Shown here in pieces: positions 16,140 to 25,999 of a stretch of DNA of 64,000 nucleotides. The translations under genes were made by a program, and so were the position numbers. Source of the stretch: Akkermansia muciniphila (GTDB lineage: Bacteria; Verrucomicrobiota; Verrucomicrobiia; Verrucomicrobiales; Akkermansiaceae); contig CANQLV010000010.1 in assembly GCA_947624785.1 (NCBI GenBank), forward strand, positions 62,001 through 126,000, read 5' to 3'. A model generated the notes under the pieces. The model was not told where the DNA came from and ran no database searches. It saw only the letters and a program-made list of their open reading frames with translations. Each line of letters opens with the position of its first letter. Positions within the stretch are counted from its first letter, which is position 1.

Positions 16140-16697
16140 TTATTCGGGGCCGTCTTCCCCGTTTTCATCCGGGGTTGCGGGGGCTTCCTCAGCCAGCTTC
16201 TTCCTTTCCTTGGCCGCCAGCCGCGCCGCGCGGAAAAATTCCTGGAGGTGGTGCAGGCATTCGTCCCCCAGCACGCCGGGGTGCACCTCGCACTTGTGGT
16301 TGAGGGGAGGGTTGGAATCCAGCAGGTTGATCCAGCCTCCCGCGGCTCCGGTCCTGGCGTCAGGGCAGCCGAACACCACCCGGTCCGGGCGGCAGTGGAC
16401 GATGGCCCCCGCGCACATGGGGCACGGTTCCTTGGTGACGTACAGGGTGCAGCCTTCCAGCCGCCAGTCGCCCAGCGCCTCCTGGGCCGCCGTCAGGGCG
16501 ATCATCTCCGCATGGGCCGTGGCGTCCTTGAGGGTCTCCACTTGGTTCCAGCCCCGGCCGATCACGCGGCCGTCCTTCACCACGATGGCCCCGATGGGCA
16601 CCTCCCCCTTCACCAGGGCTTTTCTGGATTCTCTCATGGCTTGGCGCATGAACCATTCGTCCGAACCGGGCATTTCCATCATCACGGCGTCTATCAT
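16140..16697 (-). CDS. tadA: tRNA-specific adenosine deaminase
   Basis: Converts A34 to inosine in tRNA-Arg(ACG). The zinc motif is present: HAE (ATAHAEMIAL) with the catalytic Glu, and PCPMC (KEPCPMCAGAIVH). The stretch DRVVFGCPDARTGAAGG followed by LNHKCEV...GVLGDEC is the TadA-specific pattern that separates it from guanine and cytosine deaminases. The 185-aa length includes a short charged C-terminal tail. The start is the upstream of several possible Met codons (M1, M6, M7), so the true N-terminus may be a few residues shorter. Confidence 0.93.
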   Translation of the reverse strand: MIDAVMMEMPGSDEWFMRQAMRESRKALVKGEVPIGAIVVKDGRVIGRGWNQVETLKDATAHAEMIALTAAQEALGDWRLEGCTLYVTKEPCPMCAGAIVHCRPDRVVFGCPDARTGAAGGWINLLDSNPPLNHKCEVHPGVLGDECLHHLQEFFRAARLAAKERKKLAEEAPATPDENGEDGPE

Positions 16698-16841
16698 GGA
16701 CTGGACGGCGCGTTCCTGGCAAGCCCTTTCTGGAGGATATTTATTGTATTTTATACAAGAAGTGAGGCATGCCGCGGAAAGGGATGGGGGTGAATGCGTT
16801 TTTGCGTTGATTCCAGGGGGTGCGTGGCATAAGTATGAACC

Positions 16842-17840
16842 ATGAGCTTTTCAGAACCCTGCGCATTGGCCGTGGACTTCGGCGGTACGAGCATCAAAAT
16901 GGGCGTGACGGCGGGGGACCGTATTCTGGCGACGGCGGACCGCATCCCCACCGCCATGTTTGAAAGTCCCCAGGCGATTATTGAGGCCATGATTGCGGCG
17001 GCCCTGAACCTGCGCGGGCAATTCCCGTCCGCCTGCGTGATGGGCATGGGGATGCCGGGATGGTGCGATTACTACAGGGGGACTCTTTACCAGCTTACCA
17101 ATGTCCGGGTATGGGACCATGAAGTCCCGGTGAAGGAACTGATGGAGCAGGCGCTGGGCCTCCCCGTCGTGCTGGACAATGACGCCAACTGCATGGCGTA
17201 TGCGGAATGGAAGCTGGGCGCCGGGCGCGGCATGTCCAGCCTGGTGTGCCTGACCATGGGGACGGGCATTGGCGGCGGCATTGTGGTGAACGACCGCATC
17301 CTCCGCGGAAAACGGCTTTCCACCGGGGAGCTGGGCCAGACGAGCATTCATTACCAGGGCAAGCCCGGCCCGTTCGGCAACCGGGGAGCCATTGAAGAAT
17401 ACATCGGCAACAACGAGCTGGCGGCGGAAGCGGTCAAACGGTATGCCGGGGCGGGAATCGTCAAAACCGTGAACGAATGCACGCCCAGGGACCTGGACGA
17501 AGCCGCCCGCGCGGGCTGCCCCATCGCCCTCCAGCTATGGGAGGACACGGCGGAAATGCTGGCCTGCCTCATCATGAACCTGATGTACACGCTGGTGCCG
17601 GACGCCTTCATCATTGGCGGAGGGGTAGCCAAGGCAGGAGACCTGCTCATGAAGCCCCTGCTGAAGAACCTAGGGGAGCAATTGTTCCCCATGCACATGG
17701 AGGAGCTGAAAATCCTGCCCGCCAGGTTTGGCGCGGAAGCGGGGCTGCTGGGCGCCGGCGCCATGGCGATGGACGAATTCCTGGGGCAGGGGGTTCTGGA
17801 ACGTTTTAAGAAAGAAGAAGTAGCAAAAGCTCTTTGTTAG
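16842..17840 (+). CDS. ROK-family sugar kinase, without the usual zinc cysteines
   Basis: A 332-aa protein of the ROK family, probably phosphorylating glucose or an amino sugar. The N-terminal phosphate motif is AVDFGGTSIKMG, the catalytic Asp is in VLDNDANCMAYAEW, and the second phosphate motif is TMGTGIGGGI. ROK kinases normally carry a zinc-binding CxCGxxGCxE motif. The equivalent segment here reads GKPGPFGNRGAIEEYIG, so all the cysteines are gone while the Gly and Glu remain. Substrate cannot be inferred. Its stop codon overlaps a metal-box palindrome that belongs to the next gene. Confidence 0.88.
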   Translation: MSFSEPCALAVDFGGTSIKMGVTAGDRILATADRIPTAMFESPQAIIEAMIAAALNLRGQFPSACVMGMGMPGWCDYYRGTLYQLTNVRVWDHEVPVKELMEQALGLPVVLDNDANCMAYAEWKLGAGRGMSSLVCLTMGTGIGGGIVVNDRILRGKRLSTGELGQTSIHYQGKPGPFGNRGAIEEYIGNNELAAEAVKRYAGAGIVKTVNECTPRDLDEAARAGCPIALQLWEDTAEMLACLIMNLMYTLVPDAFIIGGGVAKAGDLLMKPLLKNLGEQLFPMHMEELKILPARFGAEAGLLGAGAMAMDEFLGQGVLERFKKEEVAKALC

Positions 17841-17853
17841 ATTGAACTAACAT
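17834..17853 (+). promoter_or_regulatory. Metal box upstream of the CPC-type P-type ATPase gene
   Basis: TGTTAG-ATTGAA-CTAACA (17835-17852) is a perfect 6-bp inverted repeat with the shared core. TAACAT (17848-17853) could be the -10 in the same frame as elsewhere, but no good -35 lies 17 bp before it; TTGAAC/TAGCCT (17843-17848, 17866-17871) is an alternative. The box overlaps the stop codon of the ROK gene. Confidence 0.65.
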
Positions 17854-17898
17854 AGGGCTTGCCATAGCCTAAGCGCAGGCGTACAAGCGGAACAGGTC

Positions 17899-19824
17899 AT
17901 GAGTACGGAACATTCCCACGAACATCTTTCACAAGGAGCTTCCTGCTGCGCCGGAGGGTGCTGTTCCGGAAGCTGCTGCGGCTCCGGAGACGCCATCAGG
18001 CCCGTTCCCGCCGTGCTGGGCGTCGCCCTGTTTGCCGCCGCCCTGGTGATGGGAAGCGATTCCTGGAGCGGGACGGCCGCGTATGTGGCGGCCTACCTGC
18101 TGATAGGCTGGGATGTATTGAAGGCGGCTTTTCTGGGGCTGAGGCACGGGCGTGCCATGGATGAAAATTTCCTGATGAGCATTGCCTCCCTGGGAGCGAT
18201 GTTTCTGGGGGATTATTCCGAAGCCGTCGGGGTGATGCTCTTCTACCGCGTGGGAGAATATCTCCAGGAGCGCGCGGTGGGCAGTTCCCGCCGGTCCGTG
18301 AGCGAACTGATGAACCTGAGGCCAGAATCCGTCCATGTGCGGGAGGGCGGTGCTGTCCGTGACGTTCCTCCCGCGGAGGTCCGGCCCGGTTCCCTGATTG
18401 AAGTGCGTCCCGGAGAGCGTGTTCCGCTGGACGGCACGGTGACGGGAGGGAATTCCGTACTGGATACCTCCGCCATGACTGGTGAATCCCTTCCGGTGGA
18501 GGCCGGGGCCGGAAGCTCCGTGCTGGCCGGGTACATCAACGGACAGGGCGTGCTGGAGGTGCGCACGGACCGGGACTGGCGGCATTCCGCCCTGGCGAGG
18601 GTCCAGGAGCTGGTGGAAGCCGCCTCCGGCCATAAGTCCCCCCTGGAAGGAAGGCTGTCCGCGTTTTCACGTATTTATACGCCGCTGGTGATCTCCATTG
18701 CCGTTCTGGTATTCCTGCTTTATCCCTTCGTCACGGGCGGAAGCTGGGGGGACGGCCTGTTCCGCGCGCTGGTGCTGCTGGTGATCTCCTGTCCCTGTGC
18801 GTTGGTGCTGTCCATCCCCCTGGGCTTCTTTGCCGGGATAGGGCGGGCGGCGCGGCAGGGAATTCTGCTGAAAGGGAGCAACTACCTGGATGCTTTGCGG
18901 AAGGTGAAGACGGTGGTGTTTGACAAGACCGGAACCTTGACGGAAGGTGTCTTTTCCGTGGATGAAGCGCTTCCCCGTGACGGAGTAACGCCGGAGGAAC
19001 TGCTGTACTGGGCGGCGCACGCGGAAAGCTCCGCCTCCCACCCGCTGGGACGTTCCATCGTGAAGGCGTATGAAGGCAGCCTGTTCCCGGACCGCGTGGC
19101 TGAGCTGGTGGAAGTAACGGGGGGCGGTGTTTCCGCCCGTGTGGAAGGGAGGGCCGTGCTGGTGGGGAAAAAGGCTTTTCTTCAGGAGGCAGGAGTAAAA
19201 ACAGGGGAGGAAGAGGACCGCGGCGTGGCCATTTACGTGGCGCTGGATGGCGTTCTGCTGGGACGCCTGCGCCTGTCTGACCGGATCAAGCCGGGGGCGG
19301 AACAGGCGGTGCGGGAATTGAGGGGGCTGGGCGTTTCCAACCTGGTGATGCTGACGGGGGATTCTTCCTCCGCCGGTGCGGAGGTGGGGCGCGAGCTGGG
19401 GCTGGACGAGGTGTTCAGCGGGTTGATGCCTGCCGACAAGCTGGAACATGTGCGCCGGCTGAAGCCGGAAGAAGGCCTGCTCGCCTTTGTGGGGGACGGC
19501 ATGAATGACGCTCCTTCCCTGGCTGCCGCGGACATCGGCATAGCCATGGGAGGCGTGGGGTCTGATACGGCTCTCCAGGCTGCGGACATGGTGGTGATGA
19601 AAGGGGACCCCGTTGCCGTTCCGCAGGGGATGGTTCTGTCACGGGCGGCGGAGCGCATCATCGTGCAGAACATCGTTCTCATCCTGGGCGTCAAACTGCT
19701 GGTGATGATCCTGGGCATTCTGGGGCTGGCCGGTATGTGGGCCGCCGTCATGGCGGATGTAGGCGTCTGCCTGCTTGCGGTAGGCAACTCCATGCGCATT
19801 TTCCGGGTAAAACTGGATGTGTGA
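17899..19824 (+). CDS. Zn/Cd/Pb-type heavy-metal P-type ATPase with Cys-rich N-terminus
   Basis: A 641-aa inner-membrane export pump of the CadA/ZntA group. The transmembrane metal motif is CPC (VISCPCALVLSIPLG). Also present are the actuator motif MTGESLPVE, DKTGTLTEG, the HP locus SASHPLGRSIV and VGDGMNDAPSLA. Instead of an HMA domain, the N-terminus is a short His/Cys-rich stretch (SHEHLSQGASCCAGGCC, more Cys following) that should bind soft metals. Zn, Cd or Pb are the usual substrates of this group. A metal-box palindrome 46-64 bp upstream suggests it answers to the same regulator as feo, which would make Fe(II) or mixed-metal export worth considering. Confidence 0.93.
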   Translation: MSTEHSHEHLSQGASCCAGGCCSGSCCGSGDAIRPVPAVLGVALFAAALVMGSDSWSGTAAYVAAYLLIGWDVLKAAFLGLRHGRAMDENFLMSIASLGAMFLGDYSEAVGVMLFYRVGEYLQERAVGSSRRSVSELMNLRPESVHVREGGAVRDVPPAEVRPGSLIEVRPGERVPLDGTVTGGNSVLDTSAMTGESLPVEAGAGSSVLAGYINGQGVLEVRTDRDWRHSALARVQELVEAASGHKSPLEGRLSAFSRIYTPLVISIAVLVFLLYPFVTGGSWGDGLFRALVLLVISCPCALVLSIPLGFFAGIGRAARQGILLKGSNYLDALRKVKTVVFDKTGTLTEGVFSVDEALPRDGVTPEELLYWAAHAESSASHPLGRSIVKAYEGSLFPDRVAELVEVTGGGVSARVEGRAVLVGKKAFLQEAGVKTGEEEDRGVAIYVALDGVLLGRLRLSDRIKPGAEQAVRELRGLGVSNLVMLTGDSSSAGAEVGRELGLDEVFSGLMPADKLEHVRRLKPEEGLLAFVGDGMNDAPSLAAADIGIAMGGVGSDTALQAADMVVMKGDPVAVPQGMVLSRAAERIIVQNIVLILGVKLLVMILGILGLAGMWAAVMADVGVCLLAVGNSMRIFRVKLDV

Positions 19825-19951
19825 CGGAGGATATCCGTTCACTCCCCCCCTTGTTCCGGGCGGAGCCTCTCCCGGCAAACATGGTATCCATGATGTCCAT
19901 GATGTCCATGATATTGCCGCGGAACCCGGAAATGACGGGGAATATCTCCAT

Positions 19952-19985
19952 AAAAAAGCCTCCGTCCCGGCAAGGGAACGGAGGC
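19952..19985 (-). terminator. rho gene terminator
   Basis: Stem GCCTCCGT/ACGGAGGC (19958-19965 with 19978-19985, 12-nt loop) followed on the minus strand by TTTTTTA. It lies 29 bp after the rho stop. Confidence 0.82.
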
Positions 19986-20013
19986 GGTAAAGACGGAAAA
20001 AGGGCGGTGAACC

Positions 20014-21459
20014 TTAACGCAGCCCCGTCAGCAGGAGTTCCGCATTGTTCTGTGTTTTGGAGATATTTTGCAGGAGGGCCTGGAGGCCTTCCCAGCCCGG
20101 CTTCATGGCGAGCTGGCGGCGAAGCTGCATGATCTTGACGAACTCCTGTTCGTTGTACAGCCTGTCGTCATTGCGGGTGCCGCTCTGGGAAAGGGAGATG
20201 GCCGGATAAATGCGCCGTTCGGAAAGTTCCCGGTCCAGCCTGATTTCCAAATTGCCCGTTCCCTTGAATTCTTCAAAAATCACCTCATCCATTCTGGACT
20301 CCGTATCCACCAGGCACGTGGCGATGATGGTCAGGCTGCCGCCTTCCTCCACGTTGCGCGCGGCGGAAAAGAACTTGCGCGGCTTTTCCAGCGCATTGGA
20401 GCCCAGGCCGCCGGACATGATGCGTCCGCCCGTCTGGTTGGCATTGTAGCCGCGGGCCAGCCGGGTGAGGGAGTCCAGCAGGATGACGACGTCCTTGCCC
20501 ATTTCCACCAGCCGCTTGGCTCGCTCAATGACCAGGTCGGAAACCTGGGCGTGGCGGCGGGAAGGCTCGTCAAAGGTGGAGGCGTACACCGGAGCGTCCA
20601 CGGTTTCTTCAAAATCCGTTACTTCCTCCGGGCGTTCATCCAGCAGCAGCACAATCAATTCCACTTCCGGGTAATTGGCTTTGATGGAACGGGCGATTGT
20701 TTTCAGAAGAACGGTTTTACCGCCGCGCGGGGGCGCCACGATCAGGCCGCGCTGGCCTTTGCCGAAGGGAGTCATGAGATCCAGCACGCGCATGGCGGCG
20801 GAATTGACCTCCTTGTTTTCCAGAAGGAGGCGTTCCTTCGGGAAGAGGGGGGTGAGGCGTTCAAAGTCGCTGCGCGCCCGGTAATCTTCTGCGGGGATGC
20901 CTTCCACGCTGATGACGGAAGAGGCGGAAAGGTACTTGTCATGGGGGCGCAGCTTGCGCAGCCTGACCTTGATCTGCTGGCCTACGCGGAGGTGCAGGGG
21001 CTTGATGAGGTTGCCGCCCAGGTAAATGTCGTCCGGAGAGGTGCGGAAGCTTTTGACCGGATCCCTCAGCATGGCGTAATTGTCCTTGGCCTGTTCCATG
21101 ACTCCGGAGACGACTACTTCATGGCCCTTTGCCAGAAGCTGCTTTCCCAGCTCAAAAATCAGTTGGGACTTGGTGAGGGAGGCCGCGTTCCGGATAGGGA
21201 GGCTTTCTGCCATCTCCTGAAGATCGTTCAGGGGGCGTTCCCGCAGTTCATTGATGTCAATCTGCTCCGGGACGGGAGCGGCGGCTTCCTCCGCCGGGGC
21301 CGGGACTGCCGGAGCGCAGGCCGTATCCTCTGCGCCTTCCTCCGGAGAGGCGGCCGGATGTTCCTCGGAGATACCTTCCGGTGAGGGAAGGGCCCTGGGG
21401 GGAGCCGCCTGCGGGTCCTCTCCGGCGTGGAGGGGCTTGTTGTCGAGTTCTTCAGTCAT
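20014..21459 (-). CDS. rho: Transcription termination factor Rho
   Basis: Hexameric RNA helicase that ends transcription. Seen here: N-terminal RNA-binding region ([34 protein letters not shown]), Walker A ([11 protein letters not shown]), Walker B region ([16 protein letters not shown]), and the Q/R-loop part ([18 protein letters not shown]). The protein is 481 aa, longer than E. coli Rho by an Ala/Pro/Glu-rich N-terminal extension of about 65 residues. I chose the ATG at 21459, which overlaps the coaE stop by 8 bp, because the frame upstream of it lies inside coaE and has no homology. This overlap implies coupled translation. Confidence 0.96.
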   Translation of the reverse strand: MTEELDNKPLHAGEDPQAAPPRALPSPEGISEEHPAASPEEGAEDTACAPAVPAPAEEAAAPVPEQIDINELRERPLNDLQEMAESLPIRNAASLTKSQLIFELGKQLLAKGHEVVVSGVMEQAKDNYAMLRDPVKSFRTSPDDIYLGGNLIKPLHLRVGQQIKVRLRKLRPHDKYLSASSVISVEGIPAEDYRARSDFERLTPLFPKERLLLENKEVNSAAMRVLDLMTPFGKGQRGLIVAPPRGGKTVLLKTIARSIKANYPEVELIVLLLDERPEEVTDFEETVDAPVYASTFDEPSRRHAQVSDLVIERAKRLVEMGKDVVILLDSLTRLARGYNANQTGGRIMSGGLGSNALEKPRKFFSAARNVEEGGSLTIIATCLVDTESRMDEVIFEEFKGTGNLEIRLDRELSERRIYPAISLSQSGTRNDDRLYNEQEFVKIMQLRRQLAMKPGWEGLQALLQNISKTQNNAELLLTGLR

Positions 21460-22057
21460 GAAAAAAATGTTGGTAGAGTCTTTGGGTTTGCTGGCGGAGC
21501 AGGTCCGGCGGCCCTTCGTTCCAGAGGACGAAATCGGCCGCGGCCACTTTTTCCATGATAGGACGCTGGGCCGCCAGAATGGCTTCAATCATGTCCTCAC
21601 GGAATCCGTTCCTGAGAGCCAGGCGGGTTTTCTGCGTTTCCCGGGAAACGGCCACCACGCACACGGCATCCTGGTGGTAGCGCGCCGATGTTTCAAAAAA
21701 CAGGGGCACGTCAATGACAAACCCGGCTACCGCCGCATTCTGACGCGCCGCCTGCATTTGCGCAAGACATTCTTGGTGCAGCAGGGGGTGAATGATCCTT
21801 TCCAGCATCCTGCGGCTTTCCGGATTCCGGAAGACAAGCTCCCGCAGGAAGTTCCTGTCCGCGCGGCCGCCTTCATCCACGCTGGCGGGGCCGAAGGCGC
21901 TGGTAAGGCACTCCTTGAGCCTGCCGCCGTCCAGCAGCCTGCCTGCCTCCGCATCACAGTCAAAAAGGCGCAGGCGCGGCCCTCCCCCCTCCATCAGCAG
22001 GCGGATGGCGGTGGACTTTCCGGTGGCGATTCCGCCGGTCACGATCAGGGTCTTCAT
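21452..22057 (-). CDS. coaE: Dephospho-CoA kinase
   Basis: Last step of coenzyme A synthesis. The Walker A motif is VTGGIATGKSTA. The typical CoaE segments LFDCDAEAGRLL, IIHPLLHQE, DVPLFFET and VAVSRETQKTRLALRNG are present. At 201 aa it has the standard length. It is the first gene of a coaE-rho pair with overlapping stop and start. Its ATG at 22057 lies 65-95 bp from the terminator of the upstream pilus operon. Confidence 0.95.
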   Translation of the reverse strand: MKTLIVTGGIATGKSTAIRLLMEGGGPRLRLFDCDAEAGRLLDGGRLKECLTSAFGPASVDEGGRADRNFLRELVFRNPESRRMLERIIHPLLHQECLAQMQAARQNAAVAGFVIDVPLFFETSARYHQDAVCVVAVSRETQKTRLALRNGFREDMIEAILAAQRPIMEKVAAADFVLWNEGPPDLLRQQTQRLYQHFFHD

Positions 22058-22091
22058 GAGGGAAGGGAAAAACCGGGTACGTATGGGACAT

Positions 22092-22127
22092 AAAGAGCGG
22101 GTGAAAGGTTCACCCTTTCACCCGCTC
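22092..22127 (-). terminator. Terminator of the pilus/secretin operon
   Basis: 14-bp perfect stem GAGCGGGTGAAAGG/CCTTTCACCCGCTC (22095-22108 with 22114-22127); on the minus strand followed by TTTA. It lies 25 bp after the secretin stop. Confidence 0.75.
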
Positions 22128-22151
22128 CAATATGGACGTTATGCACGCCGC

Positions 22152-24881
22152 CTACATGGGAGGCAGCAGGCCTTCGGAAGCAGGCAGTGCGCTTTCCGGA
22201 GCGGCCGCGGTGGGAAGGGCGTTGCCGCGTACGGGCTGGCCCGTGGCGTCAATGATCTGCCCCGTCACGAAGATCATCAGGTTCTTCTTGATGTGGTTGT
22301 CGGAGTTGCTGCGGAAGAAGCGTCCGATGAGAGGCAGGTCACCGAAGATCGGCACCTTGTCTTCCACCGTCTGCACGTTTTCCGTGATCAAACCACCGAT
22401 TGCCACGGTGTGGCCGTCGTAGATGAACAGGGACGTTTCAACGGAATGCTTGGAGAAGATGGGCTGCTCAATGCGGTTTTCCGTCAGAGTCAGGGACATC
22501 GGCTTGCCGTCGGAACCAACGCCGGTGGACTGGATCGGGCTGCCGTAGTTCACGAAGCCTTCAAATTCCACGATGCTGGGCTTGAAGTTGAGGTCAATGA
22601 TGTACTTGTTGTCACCAATGGTGGGCACAACTTCCAGGGTCACGCCGACGGGCTTCATTTCAAACACGCCGGGAGTGGCGGGAGTGACGGGGAAGCTGGT
22701 GACCTGGGCCTGGTTTTCGGTGCCTACAAGGTCATCCAGAACGTTGTTCCGGTTATTGTAGTTGCCGCCGCCCCAGCTGCTCACGTTGTTGGGAAGTTCC
22801 GGGGGTTCGTATTCGGTGGGGTACCAGAATTCGCGGATGATTTCAATCTTGGCGGTTTCACCGGACTTGGCGGTCACGCTGGGAGCGGTGAGAACGTCGG
22901 AACCCTTCTTCTGGGACAGGCCGCGCATCAGCATCTGGAAGGCGCCTTCGTCATAAATGCCCGTCAGGGACATGATGCCGGGAGCCGGATTCTTCTTGGT
23001 GGCTTCAGTGCGGTTGGTGCTGTTCAGCAGGTTGTCCACGGAGTTCTTGGCAATAGCGTAGTCGCCCGTGCGATTGCCGCCGGTGGCGAGGCCGTTGATC
23101 AGGCCGTTGCCGTCCGTATTGGTGCTGTTGTTGTTCACGGGCCAGCCGCTTACGCCGCCGGGAGACTGGGTGAAGTCATCGGGAACGAGGCCGGTGCCGT
23201 AGTTCGTGCCGCCGCCCAGGAAGGTGCTGCGGTCGTTGCTGACGGAGAACGGAGTGACGATCCAGTCAAAGCCGAGTTCTTCCGTGTTTTCCTGGGTCAC
23301 TTCCACGAACTTGGTCATGATGCGCACCTGCTGGGATTCGCCGCGGGTGTTTTCAATGAGCTGTTCGATCAGGTCCAGGTTGCCGGAAGTATTGCGGACG
23401 ACCAGGGAGGAGTTGCCGTTGACAAGGAATGCCGTGGCGCCTTCCGGGAAGCTGATGCCGCTCTTTTGCAGCAGGCTGCGGATGGAGGGCATGGGCTTGA
23501 GGCCGGAGGAGCTTTCACCGCCGCCGCCGAAGGGGTCTTCGGTGACGTCGCCGCCGCCGTCGCCGACGGTGGTGCGGAGAGCGGACTGGAAGCCCGGAGG
23601 CACGGAGAAGGTGCGCTGGTACAGGTCCACGTCATTGCCGCCGGCGGGAAGGATGGTGACGGCATAGTCTTCCACCTTCTGGCGCAGGCCGGCGTTGCTG
23701 CAGATGAAGCGGAGCACTTCCAGCATGGGAACGTTGGTCAGCTTGAGCTGGCCGATCTTGCGGGTGCGGATGCTTTCCTGCGGAGCGGCAGCCGGAGCGG
23801 CTTCCGTGACGTCCGTTGATTCGTCGCCAAAGCCGCCGTCGTCAGTTGCGGGAGCTGCCGGGGTAACGGCTGTAGGCTGGGAGTCGTTGATAACAAAGTT
23901 GATGCCGCGTTCGCCGTTCGGGCCTACCGTGCGGTCCAGTTCGATGGACTTCTTGCGGAGGTAGTCGATGGCGTCTTCCACGGTGGTGTCTTCAAAGGAG
24001 ACGGAGGGGATGATGATGCTCTTGAGCTTCATCAGGTTGGCCGTGGCGCCGTTGACGTCCGTGATCGGAGCGTTGTCCGTTCCGTCTGCTCCGGTCGGAA
24101 CTTCCATCGGAATGGGGCGTTCCCACATTTTGTCCACTTCCGCAAGCATGGTGCTGCGGGTTTCGTCGTAGGCGGCCGCATAGTAGGCCATTCTGCGGCG
24201 GTTGACCGTTTCCTGTCCGCGGCGGGCTGCCACGTTGTACGGGTCAATGGAAAGAACCTTGTTGAATTCGGCGATGGCTTTGTCGTAGTCGCCGAGGTCA
24301 TAGTAACCATAGGCCATGTGAAGGAGGGTGTTCACCTTTTCCACGTTCTTGACGTGCTCGGGGGTGAGCGCCGGATTCGTGCGAATCGGGTCCTTCATGT
24401 ATTCGAGCGTCTGCTTGGCAAGCTTGGCGCTCCGGGGATTGAGCTTGATGGCGTCCTGGAGAAGCTTGTCGGCTTCGTCATAGCGGCCCACTTTGATGTA
24501 TTCCTGAGCAACGGCGATGCTGGCGTCGCCAATGTGGTTGGCGATGGCCTCCTTGCGCTGGTCGTTGATCGGTGCGGAAGGCAGCATGTTGTAAGCGGCA
24601 TTGTACTTGTCCAGGGCTTCCTTGTACTTGCCTTCGCGGTACAGGTTGCGGCCTTCTGCAAGGAGCTGCATGGCTTCCTGGGTCTGCGCTTCGCGGCGGG
24701 CCATGGCTATGCGCGCTGCATCGGACTGGTAGTAACTGCCCGGTCCGGCGTAGGATGATCCCAAGGCACTGGAGGTTCCGACGGCGCCGCCATCACCAGC
24801 CTGCGCAAACGGGCAGGAGGCAGCAATGGCCATCAGCGCGATCAGGGAACGCTTCGGTTGATAAAGTGGTGCGTGGTCCAT
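22152..24881 (-). CDS. PilQ/GspD-type secretin with N-terminal TPR repeats (Amuc_1098-like)
   Basis: A 909-aa outer-membrane channel for a type IV pilus or type II secretion-like system. A signal-like N-terminus ends at PFAQAG. Residues about 65-250 are TPR helices ([39 protein letters not shown]). Secretin N-domains follow, with the usual [20 protein letters not shown] start of the pore domain. The C-terminal secretin domain contains [11 protein letters not shown] and HTVAIGGLI. It is the last gene of a five-gene operon that matches Amuc_1098-1102 by memory. The fusion of TPR repeats with the secretin may replace a separate pilotin. The operon has no pilin or motor ATPase gene here. Confidence 0.93.
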   Translation of the reverse strand: MDHAPLYQPKRSLIALMAIAASCPFAQAGDGGAVGTSSALGSSYAGPGSYYQSDAARIAMARREAQTQEAMQLLAEGRNLYREGKYKEALDKYNAAYNMLPSAPINDQRKEAIANHIGDASIAVAQEYIKVGRYDEADKLLQDAIKLNPRSAKLAKQTLEYMKDPIRTNPALTPEHVKNVEKVNTLLHMAYGYYDLGDYDKAIAEFNKVLSIDPYNVAARRGQETVNRRRMAYYAAAYDETRSTMLAEVDKMWERPIPMEVPTGADGTDNAPITDVNGATANLMKLKSIIIPSVSFEDTTVEDAIDYLRKKSIELDRTVGPNGERGINFVINDSQPTAVTPAAPATDDGGFGDESTDVTEAAPAAAPQESIRTRKIGQLKLTNVPMLEVLRFICSNAGLRQKVEDYAVTILPAGGNDVDLYQRTFSVPPGFQSALRTTVGDGGGDVTEDPFGGGGESSSGLKPMPSIRSLLQKSGISFPEGATAFLVNGNSSLVVRNTSGNLDLIEQLIENTRGESQQVRIMTKFVEVTQENTEELGFDWIVTPFSVSNDRSTFLGGGTNYGTGLVPDDFTQSPGGVSGWPVNNNSTNTDGNGLINGLATGGNRTGDYAIAKNSVDNLLNSTNRTEATKKNPAPGIMSLTGIYDEGAFQMLMRGLSQKKGSDVLTAPSVTAKSGETAKIEIIREFWYPTEYEPPELPNNVSSWGGGNYNNRNNVLDDLVGTENQAQVTSFPVTPATPGVFEMKPVGVTLEVVPTIGDNKYIIDLNFKPSIVEFEGFVNYGSPIQSTGVGSDGKPMSLTLTENRIEQPIFSKHSVETSLFIYDGHTVAIGGLITENVQTVEDKVPIFGDLPLIGRFFRSNSDNHIKKNLMIFVTGQIIDATGQPVRGNALPTAAAPESALPASEGLLPPM

Positions 24882-24952
24882 AGTTAGGTTCTTCTTTTTA
24901 CATGTTTTTCGGATTTGTGAAGCTTTTTTTTCAGAAAAGTTTAAATCCGGGT

Positions 24953-25966
24953 CTATTTTTTCTTGCTCAGTGTTGTTTGTTCTCCAGTGGTTTTGTTGGC
25001 AATGGTTACGGTCTGCGTAGCATTATCAACGGTTTTCAGCGTATAGGTCTGTTTGGTGTCTCCCGGGATCTGGAAGTCGGCGCCTTCCTCCACTTCGAAG
25101 CTGGTATCCCGTTCGGGGCCGGCGGCGATAGTAAGGTTTGCTTTCTTATCAATGATTGGAATGACGTATTTTGTGCCGCGCCTGATGGTATAGGTTTGGC
25201 CGTTTTTGGTCGGCTTCAAATCCTTGACGACGGCTTCCTCGTCCGTTTCCACCATGTCCAGGCTGGGGTTCTTGAATTCCTTGTTGGCGACGCTGACAAG
25301 CTCGAATCTGGGCTCGTCTTTCGTGTTCTTGCGGGTGCCGAACTTGCCGTTGGGCTGGACGATGTTTTTCCAAAGCTCCTGCTTGGCGCGGTTCATGCCC
25401 TTGAAGGTGAAGTCATTGCCGTCCGCCTGCGTGAAGGCCAGATAAAAGCCGAACTGCTTGATTTCGTCCACAAAGAGCTTGTTGACGAGGGGAGGATGGC
25501 TGTTCGGATCATTGGGATGCGTTTTAGCCTCATATTCCTCCTGCACGGTGAATCCGTCGTTGTCAGGGTCCCGGGTGAGGACGTCCGAGTAAACGAACTC
25601 ATTTTCCAGGCCGTTGTCCAGGAACCATTTGTTCGGGATGTTGCCATGGATGGGAGGTCCTGAAATAATGTCAAAGGGTTCCATTCCCCCTTCCTTGATC
25701 CAGAGATTGGGAGCTACGAAACCCACGTACTGCTGCGTTTCCTGTGCAATGGGCTTGAGCTCATGGGAGGCGGAAAGCTCCTGATTGACTTCCGCGGCTT
25801 TCTTGATGCCGGGAGGAGGTTCAATCGCCTTTTCCGAAACCTGCGTGGTGAACTTGTACTTGTCATTCAGTCCCAGAAGGGTCACCGTACCGTAGACGGC
25901 TACCCCCAGGCCCAGGACGATGCCGGAGGCCAGCAGGATTTTGTCGTAGTTTTGTTTTTCAGACAT
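24953..25966 (-). CDS. Pilus-operon inner-membrane protein (Amuc_1099-like)
   Basis: A 337-aa protein with one N-terminal transmembrane helix ([22 protein letters not shown]) and a large periplasmic part. The C-terminal 100 residues contain repeated short beta-rich units (for example [19 protein letters not shown] and [19 protein letters not shown]). It sits between the secretin gene and the Amuc_1100-like gene and is therefore probably a structural part of the same envelope complex, in the place where PilP/GspC-type connectors are found. No firm family match can be claimed. Confidence 0.85.
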   Translation of the reverse strand: MSEKQNYDKILLASGIVLGLGVAVYGTVTLLGLNDKYKFTTQVSEKAIEPPPGIKKAAEVNQELSASHELKPIAQETQQYVGFVAPNLWIKEGGMEPFDIISGPPIHGNIPNKWFLDNGLENEFVYSDVLTRDPDNDGFTVQEEYEAKTHPNDPNSHPPLVNKLFVDEIKQFGFYLAFTQADGNDFTFKGMNRAKQELWKNIVQPNGKFGTRKNTKDEPRFELVSVANKEFKNPSLDMVETDEEAVVKDLKPTKNGQTYTIRRGTKYVIPIIDKKANLTIAAGPERDTSFEVEEGADFQIPGDTKQTYTLKTVDNATQTVTIANKTTGEQTTLSKKK

Positions 25967-25999
25967 GTTGAAAGTATTTGCTGCGGTTGGTTGCCGTAA

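Noticed and set aside
19886..19912. Short tandem repeat of ATGATGTCC (about 2.5 copies)
   Set aside because: Intergenic, too short to suggest slippage control; no start codon or promoter nearby depends on it.
21792..23819. Long open frame (675 codons) antisense to coaE and the secretin gene
   Set aside because: It covers parts of two unrelated, well-recognised genes and has no motif of its own.
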